From contig JASBYY010000001.1 in NCBI GenBank assembly GCA_029983675.1, positions 1 through 64,000 of the forward strand: a stretch of 64,000 nt of DNA, in the 5' to 3' direction. The notes under the pieces are model-generated. The model was not told where the DNA came from. It was given only the letters and a program-made list of their open reading frames with translations, and did not search any database. Numbering within the stretch: position 1 is the first letter of the stretch; every line of letters starts with the position of its first letter. Shown one piece after another: positions 43,809 to 52,576 of this stretch. Position numbers and translations under genes: made by a program. The DNA comes from Bacteroidales bacterium. Lineage in GTDB: Bacteria > Bacteroidota > Bacteroidia > Bacteroidales > F082.

Positions 43809-44360
43809 ATGATCATGATGACCTATTTTAAGACAGGCTATTGCTGGTTAGGGCTGTTGCTTCTATTGGTGAGCTATCTGCCTCTTCTGTTTGCCGATAA
43901 AGCAGCTGTAAAACGTTTGATTAATTTTTCGTTTATCAGCAAAAAAGGCAAATGGATTTCATTTGTCATATCGTTGTGTTACATTGCTTTTATCCTGATT
44001 CCGTTTTTTATAAAACGCACGGATTCGATAATCATATCGATAATAGGCTACATTCTATTCGGCTTCGGCGTCGTATGTACGCTTGTCGGTTATGGCAATT
44101 ACTTTTCCTCAAAACCCGATGAGACCATTACCAAAGGCTTGTACCGTTTTTCGCGCAATGCCATTTACGTCTCAACGCTTTTTATGATGGCTGGGGAAGT
44201 TGTGCTTTGCCGTTCATTAGTGTTGGGTGTGCTGCTTGCGGTACATATCGTGCTGCAACACTATGTCATTTTGGAGGAGGAACGTTTTTGCGAGCAGACC
44301 TACGGTGAGTCATATTTAGCATATAAAAAAAGAACTCCTCGGTATTTTCTGTTTTTCTAA
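43809..44360 (+). CDS. ICMT/PEMT-like membrane methyltransferase, paralogue B
   Basis: 183 residues, about five spans. Shares KGLYRFSRNAIYVS and EERFCEQTYGESYLAYKKRT with paralogue A, while the N-terminal halves differ a good deal, so the duplication is not recent. Lies 12 bp after paralogue A. The two could act as a heterodimer or methylate different positions of the same lipid-like substrate; the sequence does not tell. Confidence 0.8.
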   Translation: MIMMTYFKTGYCWLGLLLLLVSYLPLLFADKAAVKRLINFSFISKKGKWISFVISLCYIAFILIPFFIKRTDSIIISIIGYILFGFGVVCTLVGYGNYFSSKPDETITKGLYRFSRNAIYVSTLFMMAGEVVLCRSLVLGVLLAVHIVLQHYVILEEERFCEQTYGESYLAYKKRTPRYFLFF

Positions 44361-44373
44361 AAATGAATAAACA

Positions 44374-45069
44374 ATGCATGATTATTTGAAGGAAACAAGG
44401 ATACTAGACTACTCGAATGCTTCTATCGTGAAGTTGGTCGAAAGCAGAAATTGGAATCAAATGGATACCGTCTATAGAATCAAGTCTATTTATAATTATG
44501 TGCGGGATGAAATCAAGTTCGGATACAATTTGTCCGACGATATTCCGGCTTCCGGGGTCTTGAAAGACGGATACGGACAATGCAACACCAAGGCGACCTT
44601 GCTGATGGCACTTCTCAGAGCCACCGGTGTTTCGAACAGAATACACGGCTTTACGATTGACAAGGCACTTCAAAAAGGGGCGATTACAGGTGTCTGTTAC
44701 CTGTTCTCGCCTCGGAATATCGTCCATAGCTGGGTGGAGGTCTGTGTAAACGACCAATGGTATATTCTCGAAGGTGTGATTATCGACAGATCGTATTTGT
44801 CGAAAATACAATCGCAAAACATGGCGAGTAAGACGTTTTGCGGCTACGGCATTTATACCGACAACCTGCAGAATCCGCCAATTGAATGGGATTTGAATAA
44901 TACTTTCATTCAGGATAGAGGTATTAATCGAGATTTGGGCATTTTTGATACTCCTGATGCCTTTTATGCGGAACACCGGCAGTACTTGGGACCGTTTAAG
45001 AGATTCATATTCCGAAATGTCGTCCGGAAAAGAATGAATCATAATGTCGAAAAGGTAAGAAATGGTTAA
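44374..45069 (+). CDS. Transglutaminase-like cysteine protein
   Basis: 231 residues. The core matches the transglutaminase/protease-like fold: YGQCNTKATLLMALLRATG with the nucleophile C70, HSWVEV with H118, and an acid in LEGVIIDRSY (E133 or D138). No signal peptide, so it would act in the cytoplasm or at the inner face. Bacterial members are mostly peptidases or amide-bond enzymes. It starts 13 bp after the second methyltransferase gene and could cleave or form an amide in the compound handled by this operon; this is inference. Confidence 0.78.
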   Translation: MHDYLKETRILDYSNASIVKLVESRNWNQMDTVYRIKSIYNYVRDEIKFGYNLSDDIPASGVLKDGYGQCNTKATLLMALLRATGVSNRIHGFTIDKALQKGAITGVCYLFSPRNIVHSWVEVCVNDQWYILEGVIIDRSYLSKIQSQNMASKTFCGYGIYTDNLQNPPIEWDLNNTFIQDRGINRDLGIFDTPDAFYAEHRQYLGPFKRFIFRNVVRKRMNHNVEKVRNG

Positions 45070-45137
45070 ATAATGGATATGGATAATATAAAAACGGTAA
45101 TTGGGATTAAGAACAAGTAATAAAAACAAGGTAATAT

Positions 45138-46925
45138 ATGAATAGTACAACAAAACAGAAGAAAACCCCCATCCTGAAGCGGCTGCTTCCCTACGCGGGG
45201 AACAAACGCATATTGCTTCCGTTGGCGATGGTGTTTTCCGCCCTTTCGGGGATTATAGTGCTGATGCCTATGGTTTACATCCATAAGATTGTCAGCGGAA
45301 TTATTTTGAGCGGTGCCGCCGACGGAGTTTCCATACGTTACTACGCTATTTTGGCGGCGAGTTTCGCTGCGGCGGGGCTGCTACTCTATTTCTTGGCGCT
45401 GATGGTGTCGCACCTTTTCGCCTTCGAGGTGGAGGCGAACATCGTCAAAATCAATGTCCGGAAAATGCTGGCGAAGCCTTTGGGCTTTTTCGCCAATCGC
45501 GAGAGCGGCAATCTGCGCAAGACCATCGTCGATGGAGCGGCAGAGACCCACACCATGCTGGCGCATCAACTGCCCGACTTGGCGATGACCATCGTCTCAC
45601 CCATCGTGCTGTTGGTGTTCTTTTTCCTCTTCGACTGGCGGTTGGGACTGGTAAGCCTTATCCCCATGTTAGTGGGCATGATATTGATGAGCTTTATGGC
45701 GAGCAAAAAGAACCTGAAAATCAGAGATGAATATTACGAATATCAGGCACATCTATCCGCCGAATCGGTGGAATACGTGCGCGGCATACCGGTGGTGAAA
45801 ACCTTTGCCCAGAGCGTGGAGAGTTTCGACCGCCTCTATTCGCTCATCATGAAAGCGAAAGAGTTTGTGGTACGGTGGAGTATGGGGTATAAAAACAAGA
45901 TGTCGATCTTCGAGGCGGTGTCAAGTTCCACGGCATTTTTCCTCGTGCCTGTCGCTATCCTGTTGTTTACCTCTGGCGGCGATATGCGTCAGGTGATAGG
46001 CAACTCCGTCATTTACCTCTTGATAGGTCCCGTTTTCGGCATCTTCGTGATGCGCAGCGCCACCCTTCGCAACTTCGTATATTTTGCAGAGCTGGCGCTC
46101 GATAAGATAGACGCTACCTTGGAGCATGACGATCTAGCCTATGGCAGTCAGACGGATGTCGGCGAGGGATTGGAGTTCAGAAACGTCTCGTTCTCTTACG
46201 GAAAAGAGAAAGTGTTGGACAATGTCTCTTTCAAGGTGAACAAAGGAGAGACCGTAGCCTTGGTAGGGGCATCGGGAGGCGGTAAAACCACCGTGGCACG
46301 TTTGGCAGCCCGCTTCTGGGATGCCGACGAGGGAACGGTTTTAATCGGCGACACCGACATCAAAACGTATGATAAATCGGCATTGATGAAGAAAATAGCT
46401 TTTGTGTTTCAAAGCCCCAAGCTCTTCAAGATGAGCCTTCGCAAGAACCTGCTGCTGGGCAGGTCGGATGCAAGCGACAAGGAGATTGAGAAAGCGCTCA
46501 CCCAATCGGGCGCCAAGGAGATTGTGGACAAGCTCGAAAAGGGCTTGGACACGGTTTACGGCACCAAGGGAACCTATTTCTCCGGCGGCGAGGCACAGCG
46601 CATCGCCATTGCAAGGGCATTCCTAAAGGATGCCGACATCATCATTCTGGATGAGGCGACCGCCTTTGCCGACCCCGAAAACGAACACATCATTCAGGCT
46701 TCGTTCCGTGAGTTGTCGAAAAACAAAACCACGCTGATGATTGCCCACCGGCTCTCCACCGTAGTCGATGCCGACAGAATCCTTGTAATGGAAAACGGCA
46801 AAATTGCAGAGAGTGGCACGCACCAAGCGTTGCTAACCCAAGGCGGTGTCTATAAGAGACTTTGGGATGAGTTCCAAAAAGCGGCTAACTGGAAAATCGG
46901 AAGTAGAAATGAGGAGTTGGTGTAG
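45138..46925 (+). CDS. ABC transporter, fused membrane and ATPase domains (half-transporter 1)
   Basis: 595 residues: a six-span type IV exporter membrane domain (about 1-320), then an ATPase domain with Walker A GASGGGKTT at about 377, signature FSGGEAQRI at about 480 and Walker B IIILDEATAFADPE at about 498. The signature starts F/S instead of L/S, and the residue after the Walker B DEATA is F rather than S; both are mild departures. Expected to pair with the second half-transporter (48607-50331). Exporter-fold pairs of this kind include drug/lipid exporters and the siderophore importers YbtPQ/IrtAB. Confidence 0.9.
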   Translation: MNSTTKQKKTPILKRLLPYAGNKRILLPLAMVFSALSGIIVLMPMVYIHKIVSGIILSGAADGVSIRYYAILAASFAAAGLLLYFLALMVSHLFAFEVEANIVKINVRKMLAKPLGFFANRESGNLRKTIVDGAAETHTMLAHQLPDLAMTIVSPIVLLVFFFLFDWRLGLVSLIPMLVGMILMSFMASKKNLKIRDEYYEYQAHLSAESVEYVRGIPVVKTFAQSVESFDRLYSLIMKAKEFVVRWSMGYKNKMSIFEAVSSSTAFFLVPVAILLFTSGGDMRQVIGNSVIYLLIGPVFGIFVMRSATLRNFVYFAELALDKIDATLEHDDLAYGSQTDVGEGLEFRNVSFSYGKEKVLDNVSFKVNKGETVALVGASGGGKTTVARLAARFWDADEGTVLIGDTDIKTYDKSALMKKIAFVFQSPKLFKMSLRKNLLLGRSDASDKEIEKALTQSGAKEIVDKLEKGLDTVYGTKGTYFSGGEAQRIAIARAFLKDADIIILDEATAFADPENEHIIQASFRELSKNKTTLMIAHRLSTVVDADRILVMENGKIAESGTHQALLTQGGVYKRLWDEFQKAANWKIGSRNEELV

Positions 46926-47466
46926 ATGCGTTATCGTATTATCGGGCATTTTGTTGTCGGCTAACGTCATGGCTCAAAAACGGGGCATGATAGTACTGAA
47001 AGATTCCATTGAGATTCACACGACCATCGATTCCATGTACCATTGGTTTTTGAATTTGGACAAGAATTTTGTGCGGTGGGATAGTGTGCATCATACCGAT
47101 TTCAAGTTGCTCTCCGGAGGAACAAACGTTGGGGATGAGATCTATTTTGAAGAGGTTGTCGATGGAGTGAAATACGCCGTAAAAGGTAAGATTATCGAGA
47201 AGGCAAAATCGGACAACGAATTTGTCTTTGCATTTAAAACCTCATCCGGCATGGGACACATCTATTTTATCGGGAAAAAACAAGGCGATACGGTGCGCTT
47301 TATTCATGTGGAAAAATTCGGATTAAAAACACCCGTGATAGGAAATGCAATCAACTTTTTAATCTTTAAGGTTATTGCCAAGAAAAAAGCCAATTGGGAT
47401 TTAATCCTTAACGATATGAAAGAAGATAACATTCGGTTGAAAAAATTGATAGAGAGTAAACAATAA
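46909..47466 (+). CDS. Exported SRPBCC (START-like) lipid-binding-like protein
   Basis: 185 residues. Signal peptide (CVIVLSGILLSANVMA, cleavage near AQKRG), then a helix-grip type domain: SIEIHTTIDSMYHWFLNLDKNF at the start, a beta-rich middle and a long C-terminal helix (DLILNDMKEDNIRLKKLIE). This is the layout of SRPBCC proteins that hold hydrophobic ligands. The start at 46909 overlaps the ABC gene by 17 bp; earlier in-frame starts lie further inside that gene and lack a signal peptide at the N-terminus. Confidence 0.65.
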   Translation: MRSWCRCVIVLSGILLSANVMAQKRGMIVLKDSIEIHTTIDSMYHWFLNLDKNFVRWDSVHHTDFKLLSGGTNVGDEIYFEEVVDGVKYAVKGKIIEKAKSDNEFVFAFKTSSGMGHIYFIGKKQGDTVRFIHVEKFGLKTPVIGNAINFLIFKVIAKKKANWDLILNDMKEDNIRLKKLIESKQ

Positions 47467-47468
47467 GC

Positions 47469-47478
47469 AAGGAGGTGA
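47469..47478 (+). promoter_or_regulatory. Full-length Shine-Dalgarno sequence
   Basis: AAGGAGGTGA, a perfect complement to the 16S rRNA 3' end, 4 bases before the ATG at 47483. Such sites are rare in Bacteroidota. Confidence 0.6.
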
Positions 47479-47482
47479 AAAA

Positions 47483-47983
47483 ATGAATGAATTTGCAAAG
47501 GCTCTGTGTAGCAATACAAAAAATGAAAGGATATTCGAAAAGTATGACTTTTTCGGTAGCTTGATAGGCGAATGGGACATCCTTTGGAAAGACCATTTGG
47601 AAGATCACGAACCAAGACATGTAAAGGGAGAATGGATATTTTCTCGCGTATTGGACGGTACGGCAGTGCAAGACCTTTTTATCGTTCCCTCTCGTGCGGA
47701 ACGTTTGCGAGATAAACAGCCCGATGCAGAATACGGCACAACATTGCGCATTTTCAATCCTAAGACTATGGCATGGGATATTTTTTACGGTTGTATGGGT
47801 GAAGCGATCCGCCTTACCGCTTGCAAAGTCGGCGAAGAAATTATCCTGACCGAGAATATAACAGAGAAGATGAGGTATGTGTTCTTTGAAATAACTACCG
47901 ACGCTTTTTTGTGGAAAAAAGAACAAATGAACGGGCAAGGTGAATGGAAGGTTGTAGCGCAAGTAACGGCAAAGAGAAGATGA
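47483..47983 (+). CDS. Lipocalin/DUF1579-like protein, unknown function
   Basis: 166 residues, no signal peptide. The pattern DFFGSLIGEWDI, then KGEWIFSRVLDGTAVQDLFI, then TLRIFNPKTMAWDIFYGC resembles small beta-barrel proteins of the DUF1579/lipocalin-like type, in which a GxW start is followed by ten antiparallel strands. A ligand-binding role is likely but the ligand is unknown. The gene has an unusually strong Shine-Dalgarno sequence for this phylum. Confidence 0.6.
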   Translation: MNEFAKALCSNTKNERIFEKYDFFGSLIGEWDILWKDHLEDHEPRHVKGEWIFSRVLDGTAVQDLFIVPSRAERLRDKQPDAEYGTTLRIFNPKTMAWDIFYGCMGEAIRLTACKVGEEIILTENITEKMRYVFFEITTDAFLWKKEQMNGQGEWKVVAQVTAKRR

Positions 47984-47997
47984 TTTTTTTAATCAAT

Positions 47998-48594
47998 ATG
48001 ATACAACAATCGAAATATAATCCCGAAAAACATCACCGTAGGTCAATACGTCTGCAAGGATATGATTATTCTCAAGACGGATTGTATTTTGTTACCGTTT
48101 GTTGTCAGGATAGGAATTGCCTATTTGGTGAAATCGTCGATGGCAAAATGGTGTTGAACGATGCGGGACGTATGGTAGAAAAATGGTATTATAAAACGGG
48201 GGAGAAATTCCCCAATATTCGTTGTTTGGAAATGGTTGTCATGCCGAATCATTTTCATTGTATTTGGCAAATTGACAATATCCCCGCCATTCCCGTAGGG
48301 GCAGACCCACGTGTAGGGGCAGACCCACGTGTCTGCCCCAATTGTACCGAACAACATTCGGGCGAACACATGGGTTCGCCCCTACATCGGGTCGTGCAAT
48401 GGTTCAAAACGATGACCACCAACGAATATATTCGTGGGGTCAAAAATTTAAATTGTACACCATTCAACCAAAAATTATGGCAACGCAATTATTACGAACA
48501 CATCATCCGCAATGCCGAATCGTATAAAAACATTGCGGAATACATTACCGATAATCCTGCTAATTGGCAGAATGATAAATTTTATTACAATTGA
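47998..48594 (+). CDS. REP-associated tyrosine transposase (RAYT, Y1_Tnp/HUH family)
   Basis: 198 residues. The HUH motif is MPNHFHCIW and the nucleophile Tyr is in WQRNYYEHIIRN, the usual RAYT C-terminal helix. The frame runs through two REP-like hairpins at 48295-48385, which encode the repeated unit VGADPRV and then GEHMGSPLHR between the HUH motif and the VVQWFKTMTTNEYIRGVKN helix. The frame is intact, so the protein may be active. It lies between genes of the operon in the same orientation, 14 bp after the previous stop and 12 bp before the second ABC gene. Confidence 0.9.
   Translation: MIQQSKYNPEKHHRRSIRLQGYDYSQDGLYFVTVCCQDRNCLFGEIVDGKMVLNDAGRMVEKWYYKTGEKFPNIRCLEMVVMPNHFHCIWQIDNIPAIPVGADPRVGADPRVCPNCTEQHSGEHMGSPLHRVVQWFKTMTTNEYIRGVKNLNCTPFNQKLWQRNYYEHIIRNAESYKNIAEYITDNPANWQNDKFYYN
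48295..48339 (+). repeat. REP-like hairpin with an 18-bp tandem duplication, inside the RAYT gene
   Basis: The 18-bp unit GTAGGGGCAGACCCACGT occurs twice in tandem (48295-48312, 48313-48330), followed by GTCTGCCCC; GGGGCAGAC (48316-48324) pairs with 48331-48339 around loop CCACGT. Confidence 0.8.
48360..48385 (-). repeat. Second REP-like hairpin, inverted to the first
   Basis: GGGCGAAC (48360-48367) pairs with GTTCGCCC (48374-48381) around loop ACATGG, ending CCTAC. Its GCCCCTAC end is the complement of the GTAGGGGC start of the first element, so the two form a facing pair as in BIME units. Confidence 0.8.
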
Positions 48595-48606
48595 AACCAT
48601 ATAATT

Positions 48607-50331
48607 ATGTACAAATATTTGAAAAAAAGATACGCCATGTCGGAGCAAGGTGCGAAAAACCTGCAAAAATCCATTCTTTCGCACACCATCCTGAATCTGA
48701 CCAAAATGTTTCCGCCCATCATCGGGTTTATGTTTCTGTTCCAATATCTGGGCGGGTTGGAGGGCATACCCGTACCGGCGGAACTGACACTTGTCCAGTA
48801 TGTCGTCATCATAGCCGTGATGTTGCTTGTGATGTTTTTCGTGGCACGGTGGGACTATGTCCGTCTTTACGACAATGTGTATAACGAGAGCGCCAACTCC
48901 CGCATCGACATTGCCAACCGTCTGAAAAAGCTCCCGCTCTCCTATTTCGGCAAACGTGATGTGGCTGACCTGTCGGCGACCATGATGAATGACATGCAGC
49001 TGTACGAACAGATATTCTCGCACTCCGTGCCGCATATCTATGCCACATCGTTTTCTACCGTCATCATCTCCATTATGCTCCTTGCCTACAATTGGCAGTT
49101 GGGCTTAGCCGCCTTATGGGTCATTCCGGTCGCCTTGCTTATGTTTTCGCTCTCCAAAAAGCAGCAGAAGCGGGCGGTAATCCGTTATGTGAAAACCAAT
49201 CGGGAGGTTTTTGACGACCTGCAGGAGAAAATCGATCGGATTCAAGAGATAAAAGCCTATAACCTTGAAGACAAGGCTGTGGAGACTTTCTATGAAAAGA
49301 TGGACGTTGTTACAAAGGAAAAGTTGAAATCGGAGTTTTCTTCTAGCATATTCTTGTCGTTAGCCGGTATGCTGATGAAGCTCGGCATCGTATCGGTGGC
49401 AATCGTAGGAGCCAACATGCTGATTGCCGGACAGATTAACGTCCTTGTCTATATTGCCTACCTGATTCTCACGGCAAGCATCTATCTGCCCGTAGAGGGA
49501 ATCCTCACTTTCATGGCGATGATTGTGCTGCTCGACGGCGTGGTGGAGCGTATCAAGGAGATTAAGACCATGCCCGTTCAGGAGGGCAAACAGGAGATGC
49601 AGCCCAAGGGGTACGACATCGATTTTAAGGATGTGGTGTTCGGCTACGAGGATTACTCGGTGATTAACGGGGTGAGCTTCACCGCCAAACAGGGCGAAGT
49701 GACCGCCTTGATTGGACCTTCGGGAAGTGGCAAAACCACGCTCACCAAGCTGGCCGCCCGTTTCTGGGACATTCAGCAGGGGAAAATCCTGCTCGGTGGC
49801 GAGGACATCAGCCAAATAGACCCCGAAACGCTACTGAAAAACTATGCCATCGTATTTCAGGACGTGGTGCTCTTCAATGCCAGCATAAAAGATAATATCC
49901 GCATCGGCAAGAAAGGAGCTACCGACGAAGAGGTCGCCTGTGCCGCCAAAATAGCCCGCTGCGATGAGTTTATCGAACGAATGCCCAACGGTATGGATAC
50001 CGTCATCGGCGAGAACGGCAAGCGGCTCTCCGGCGGCGAACGTCAGCGCATCTCCATTGCGAGGGCTATCCTGAAAGATGCTCCAATTATACTGCTGGAC
50101 GAAGCTACCGCCTCGCTCGATGTGGAAAACGAAAGCCTGATACAGGAAGCCCTTTCCGAGCTGATTAAAAACAAAACCGTCATAGTCATCGCCCATAGAA
50201 TGAGGACAATACGCGGCGCAGATAAAATCGTGCTGCTCAACCAAGGCAAAGTAGAAGCAGTGGGTACGGACGAGGAGTTGCAGGCGAAGTCGGAGGAATA
50301 CAGGAAAATGCTGGAAAAATCGGTGGCGTAA
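48607..50331 (+). CDS. ABC transporter, fused membrane and ATPase domains (half-transporter 2)
   Basis: 574 residues: six-span exporter domain, then an ATPase domain with Walker A GPSGSGKTT at about 369, signature LSGGERQRI at about 473 and Walker B IILLDEATASLDVE at about 493, all canonical. With half-transporter 1 it would form a heterodimer; here the consensus motifs are stronger, so this half may supply the fully catalytic site. No signal for substrate. Confidence 0.9.
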   Translation: MYKYLKKRYAMSEQGAKNLQKSILSHTILNLTKMFPPIIGFMFLFQYLGGLEGIPVPAELTLVQYVVIIAVMLLVMFFVARWDYVRLYDNVYNESANSRIDIANRLKKLPLSYFGKRDVADLSATMMNDMQLYEQIFSHSVPHIYATSFSTVIISIMLLAYNWQLGLAALWVIPVALLMFSLSKKQQKRAVIRYVKTNREVFDDLQEKIDRIQEIKAYNLEDKAVETFYEKMDVVTKEKLKSEFSSSIFLSLAGMLMKLGIVSVAIVGANMLIAGQINVLVYIAYLILTASIYLPVEGILTFMAMIVLLDGVVERIKEIKTMPVQEGKQEMQPKGYDIDFKDVVFGYEDYSVINGVSFTAKQGEVTALIGPSGSGKTTLTKLAARFWDIQQGKILLGGEDISQIDPETLLKNYAIVFQDVVLFNASIKDNIRIGKKGATDEEVACAAKIARCDEFIERMPNGMDTVIGENGKRLSGGERQRISIARAILKDAPIILLDEATASLDVENESLIQEALSELIKNKTVIVIAHRMRTIRGADKIVLLNQGKVEAVGTDEELQAKSEEYRKMLEKSVA

Positions 50332-50373
50332 ATGGTTGAATTTTGAAATTAATACGCTTAAAAATGACAGAAT

Positions 50374-51165
50374 ATGTTTCAAAAAAATACAAACCCTAAG
50401 ATTGTCCGGAAGATGCTTCCGGCTGTTTTGTCCGGTGTTTTTGCCTCTTTGTGTTGGATTATCGGCGACCTGTTGATTGTGGGATTTACGCCTGCACCTG
50501 AAAAGTATCCGTTGCTGTCGGAGATTTATACTTCGCAAATAGACGTAGGGCTGGCGACATTAATGCTCTCCGGCTCTACAAACAGGTTGATGTGGGGTGC
50601 GCTGATAGCGGTATTCTCCGTGCCGTTTTACCTGTATGCCACCTTTGCCGTGAGCTACCTGATAAAGCGGAAATTCATGATGCCCGTGTTTCTGCTTCTG
50701 CTTTTAGGCTTTGCCTATGCTCCGCTCGGACATGCCGCATTCTTTTATGTGGGCGAAATATACAAAGCCGTCATCAACACCGATGTATCGGCTCATGCGC
50801 AGTTGCTGCAAACTGCTGCCGGATTTGTCAGGATTTTAAAGATTTGCTGGACTGTATCGGTTGGATTTACGGCTGTCGGATGGCTTGTCTTCGGCATTAT
50901 GGTGGCAAGCGGCAAAACACTGTTGAAAAGGAGCGCCGTATGGTTCAATCCCATCATTTTTTTTATAGGAATAGGTCTGCTGTCCCTTCTGCCGCCTTTT
51001 CCATTGAAAGACCAAATAGGCTGTGCCATATTCAACGAGGCACATCTGGTTTTCTTTGCCATGTTGTTATTCATTGTGCTAAGGAAACGGGATTCTGCGA
51101 ATGCAAGAACAGTATCAAATTTAAATAATAAGCAAAAAGGTAATGGTAGGAAAGACATTGATTGA
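50374..51165 (+). CDS. Polytopic membrane protein, unknown family
   Basis: 263 residues with about seven hydrophobic segments (for example VLSGVFASLCWIIGDLLIVG, FYLYATFAVSYLI, WTVSVGFTAVGWLVFGIM). The C-terminal tail is soluble and Asn/Lys-rich. The charged or polar sites WIIGDLLIVG and NEAHLVFF resemble small membrane-enzyme families rather than carriers, but I do not recognise it. It overlaps the next gene by 23 bp and belongs to the operon. Confidence 0.7.
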   Translation: MFQKNTNPKIVRKMLPAVLSGVFASLCWIIGDLLIVGFTPAPEKYPLLSEIYTSQIDVGLATLMLSGSTNRLMWGALIAVFSVPFYLYATFAVSYLIKRKFMMPVFLLLLLGFAYAPLGHAAFFYVGEIYKAVINTDVSAHAQLLQTAAGFVRILKICWTVSVGFTAVGWLVFGIMVASGKTLLKRSAVWFNPIIFFIGIGLLSLLPPFPLKDQIGCAIFNEAHLVFFAMLLFIVLRKRDSANARTVSNLNNKQKGNGRKDID

Positions 51166-51895
51166 TAAATACTTAAAAGATTTGTTGTCAAAAGAATATT
51201 TATCCAACAGGAAAACCACCGTCGGTTTTCCCGACTTCACAGACAAGCAATATCTGACTGACGATAACCGGAAATACATGAAGATGTACCGTTGGCTCAG
51301 CCCTTTTTATGATATTACCGAAAAGATGGTCGAAAGGTTTTGGTCACATCATCGCATTGCGGAGATGCGTCAGCAGTTGATGGATAAGTTGGAATGGCGC
51401 AATGGTTTTTCTGTATTGTGTGTTTCCGTCGGAACCGGTAGGGACTTCGATTTTATTCCCAAACAAATTGATATTCGCTCGTTACAAATATGCGGTATAG
51501 ACATCAACGTGGAGATGATGAAACGTTGTCGCAAAAAATGGAACGGCAAATTGGATTTGACTTTGGTACGATGTTGTGCCGAGGAGTTACCCTTCAGGGA
51601 CGAATGCTTCGACGTCGTGTTTCACTTCGGAGGCATCAATTTCTTCAACGACAAGCAAAAGGCCCTCGAAGAAATGATACGCGTGGCAAAAAAGGGTTCT
51701 AAACTCCTGGTTGCCGACGAAACGGACGACCTGATAAGAGGCGGATACAATAAGATAGGCTTTTCAAGGCGTTATTTCAAGGATGCGCAAGTCAATGTCA
51801 AAGCCATTGAAAAAGCAGTCCCGGAACACGTTACGGAAAAGGAAACCGACTACTTGTGGGACGGCAGGATTTATTGCGTGACATTCAGGAAATAA
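51143..51895 (+). CDS. Class I SAM-dependent methyltransferase (UbiE/Coq5-like) A
   Basis: 250 residues. Motif I is VLCVSVGTGRDFDF, motif II CGIDINVEMM, then ELPFRDECFDVVFHFGG and NDKQKALEEMIRVAKKGSKL, the order of the Methyltransf_11/UbiE type. An N-terminal extension of about 50 residues precedes the YRWLSPFYDITEKM segment. Soluble. The substrate is unknown; the ATG overlaps the previous gene. Confidence 0.85.
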   Translation: MVGKTLIDKYLKDLLSKEYLSNRKTTVGFPDFTDKQYLTDDNRKYMKMYRWLSPFYDITEKMVERFWSHHRIAEMRQQLMDKLEWRNGFSVLCVSVGTGRDFDFIPKQIDIRSLQICGIDINVEMMKRCRKKWNGKLDLTLVRCCAEELPFRDECFDVVFHFGGINFFNDKQKALEEMIRVAKKGSKLLVADETDDLIRGGYNKIGFSRRYFKDAQVNVKAIEKAVPEHVTEKETDYLWDGRIYCVTFRK

Positions 51896-51914
51896 CGGAA
51901 TAATTTTGAGAATC

Positions 51915-52574
51915 ATGAACAAAAACGCCTACAAAAAACGGATGAACCGTTATGATGACGTGATCACTGCCCGCAAATGGTGGTCACGGATTTATATGCA
52001 TTGGCTTTGGAAAGGAGACGATAACGCCATTGCCCGTGAGGTACTGTCTATGATTCCGGATGATTTTCAGGGAGAAATACTCGATGTGCCGGTCGGTACG
52101 GCCGTATTTACGGCGGAGAAGTACGGAAAGATGAAAAATGCCGAAATCACCGGTTTGGATTATTCGCAAGAGATGCTCGATTTCGCCCAATACAGAATTG
52201 CCGAAACAAAGTTGAGTAATCTGAAACTTGTCCGTGGCGATGTGGGCGACTTGCCTTTTGAGGACGACAGTTTCGATTGTGTGCTCTCCATGAACGGCTT
52301 CCAAGCTTTTCCCGACAAGCCGAAAGCGTTTGGCGAGACATTCAGAGTGCTGAAACCCGGAGGCATGTTCCTCGCCTGTTTTTATGTAAAAGGAGAACGC
52401 CCGCCCGCCGATTGGTTTGTTCGAAATGTGCTTGATAAAAAGCGTTTGTTCATACCGCCGCACTATTCGCTGAACGAGGCGAAGGAACTGCTGTTATCAA
52501 TCTATGGAAAACAGTGCGAAATAAAGAATTATAGGTCAGTATTGGTGTGTAAGTGTATAAAAGGGGTAAGTTAA
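51915..52574 (+). CDS. Class I SAM-dependent methyltransferase B
   Basis: 219 residues. Motif I ILDVPVGTAVFT has Pro-Val in place of the usual Gly-x-Gly spacing seen in paralogue A; motif II ITGLDYSQEML, then DLPFEDDSFDCVLSMNGFQ and RVLKPGGMFLACF are clear. The ATG at 51915 is preferred to an in-frame TTG nine bases upstream. Ends 2 bp before the hydrolase gene. Confidence 0.85.
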   Translation: MNKNAYKKRMNRYDDVITARKWWSRIYMHWLWKGDDNAIAREVLSMIPDDFQGEILDVPVGTAVFTAEKYGKMKNAEITGLDYSQEMLDFAQYRIAETKLSNLKLVRGDVGDLPFEDDSFDCVLSMNGFQAFPDKPKAFGETFRVLKPGGMFLACFYVKGERPPADWFVRNVLDKKRLFIPPHYSLNEAKELLLSIYGKQCEIKNYRSVLVCKCIKGVS

Positions 52575-52576
52575 TT

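Noticed and set aside
48295..48385. Short CRISPR-like array
   Set aside because: Only two tandem units and one inverted partner, no spacers; they are REP-like palindromes inside a coding frame.
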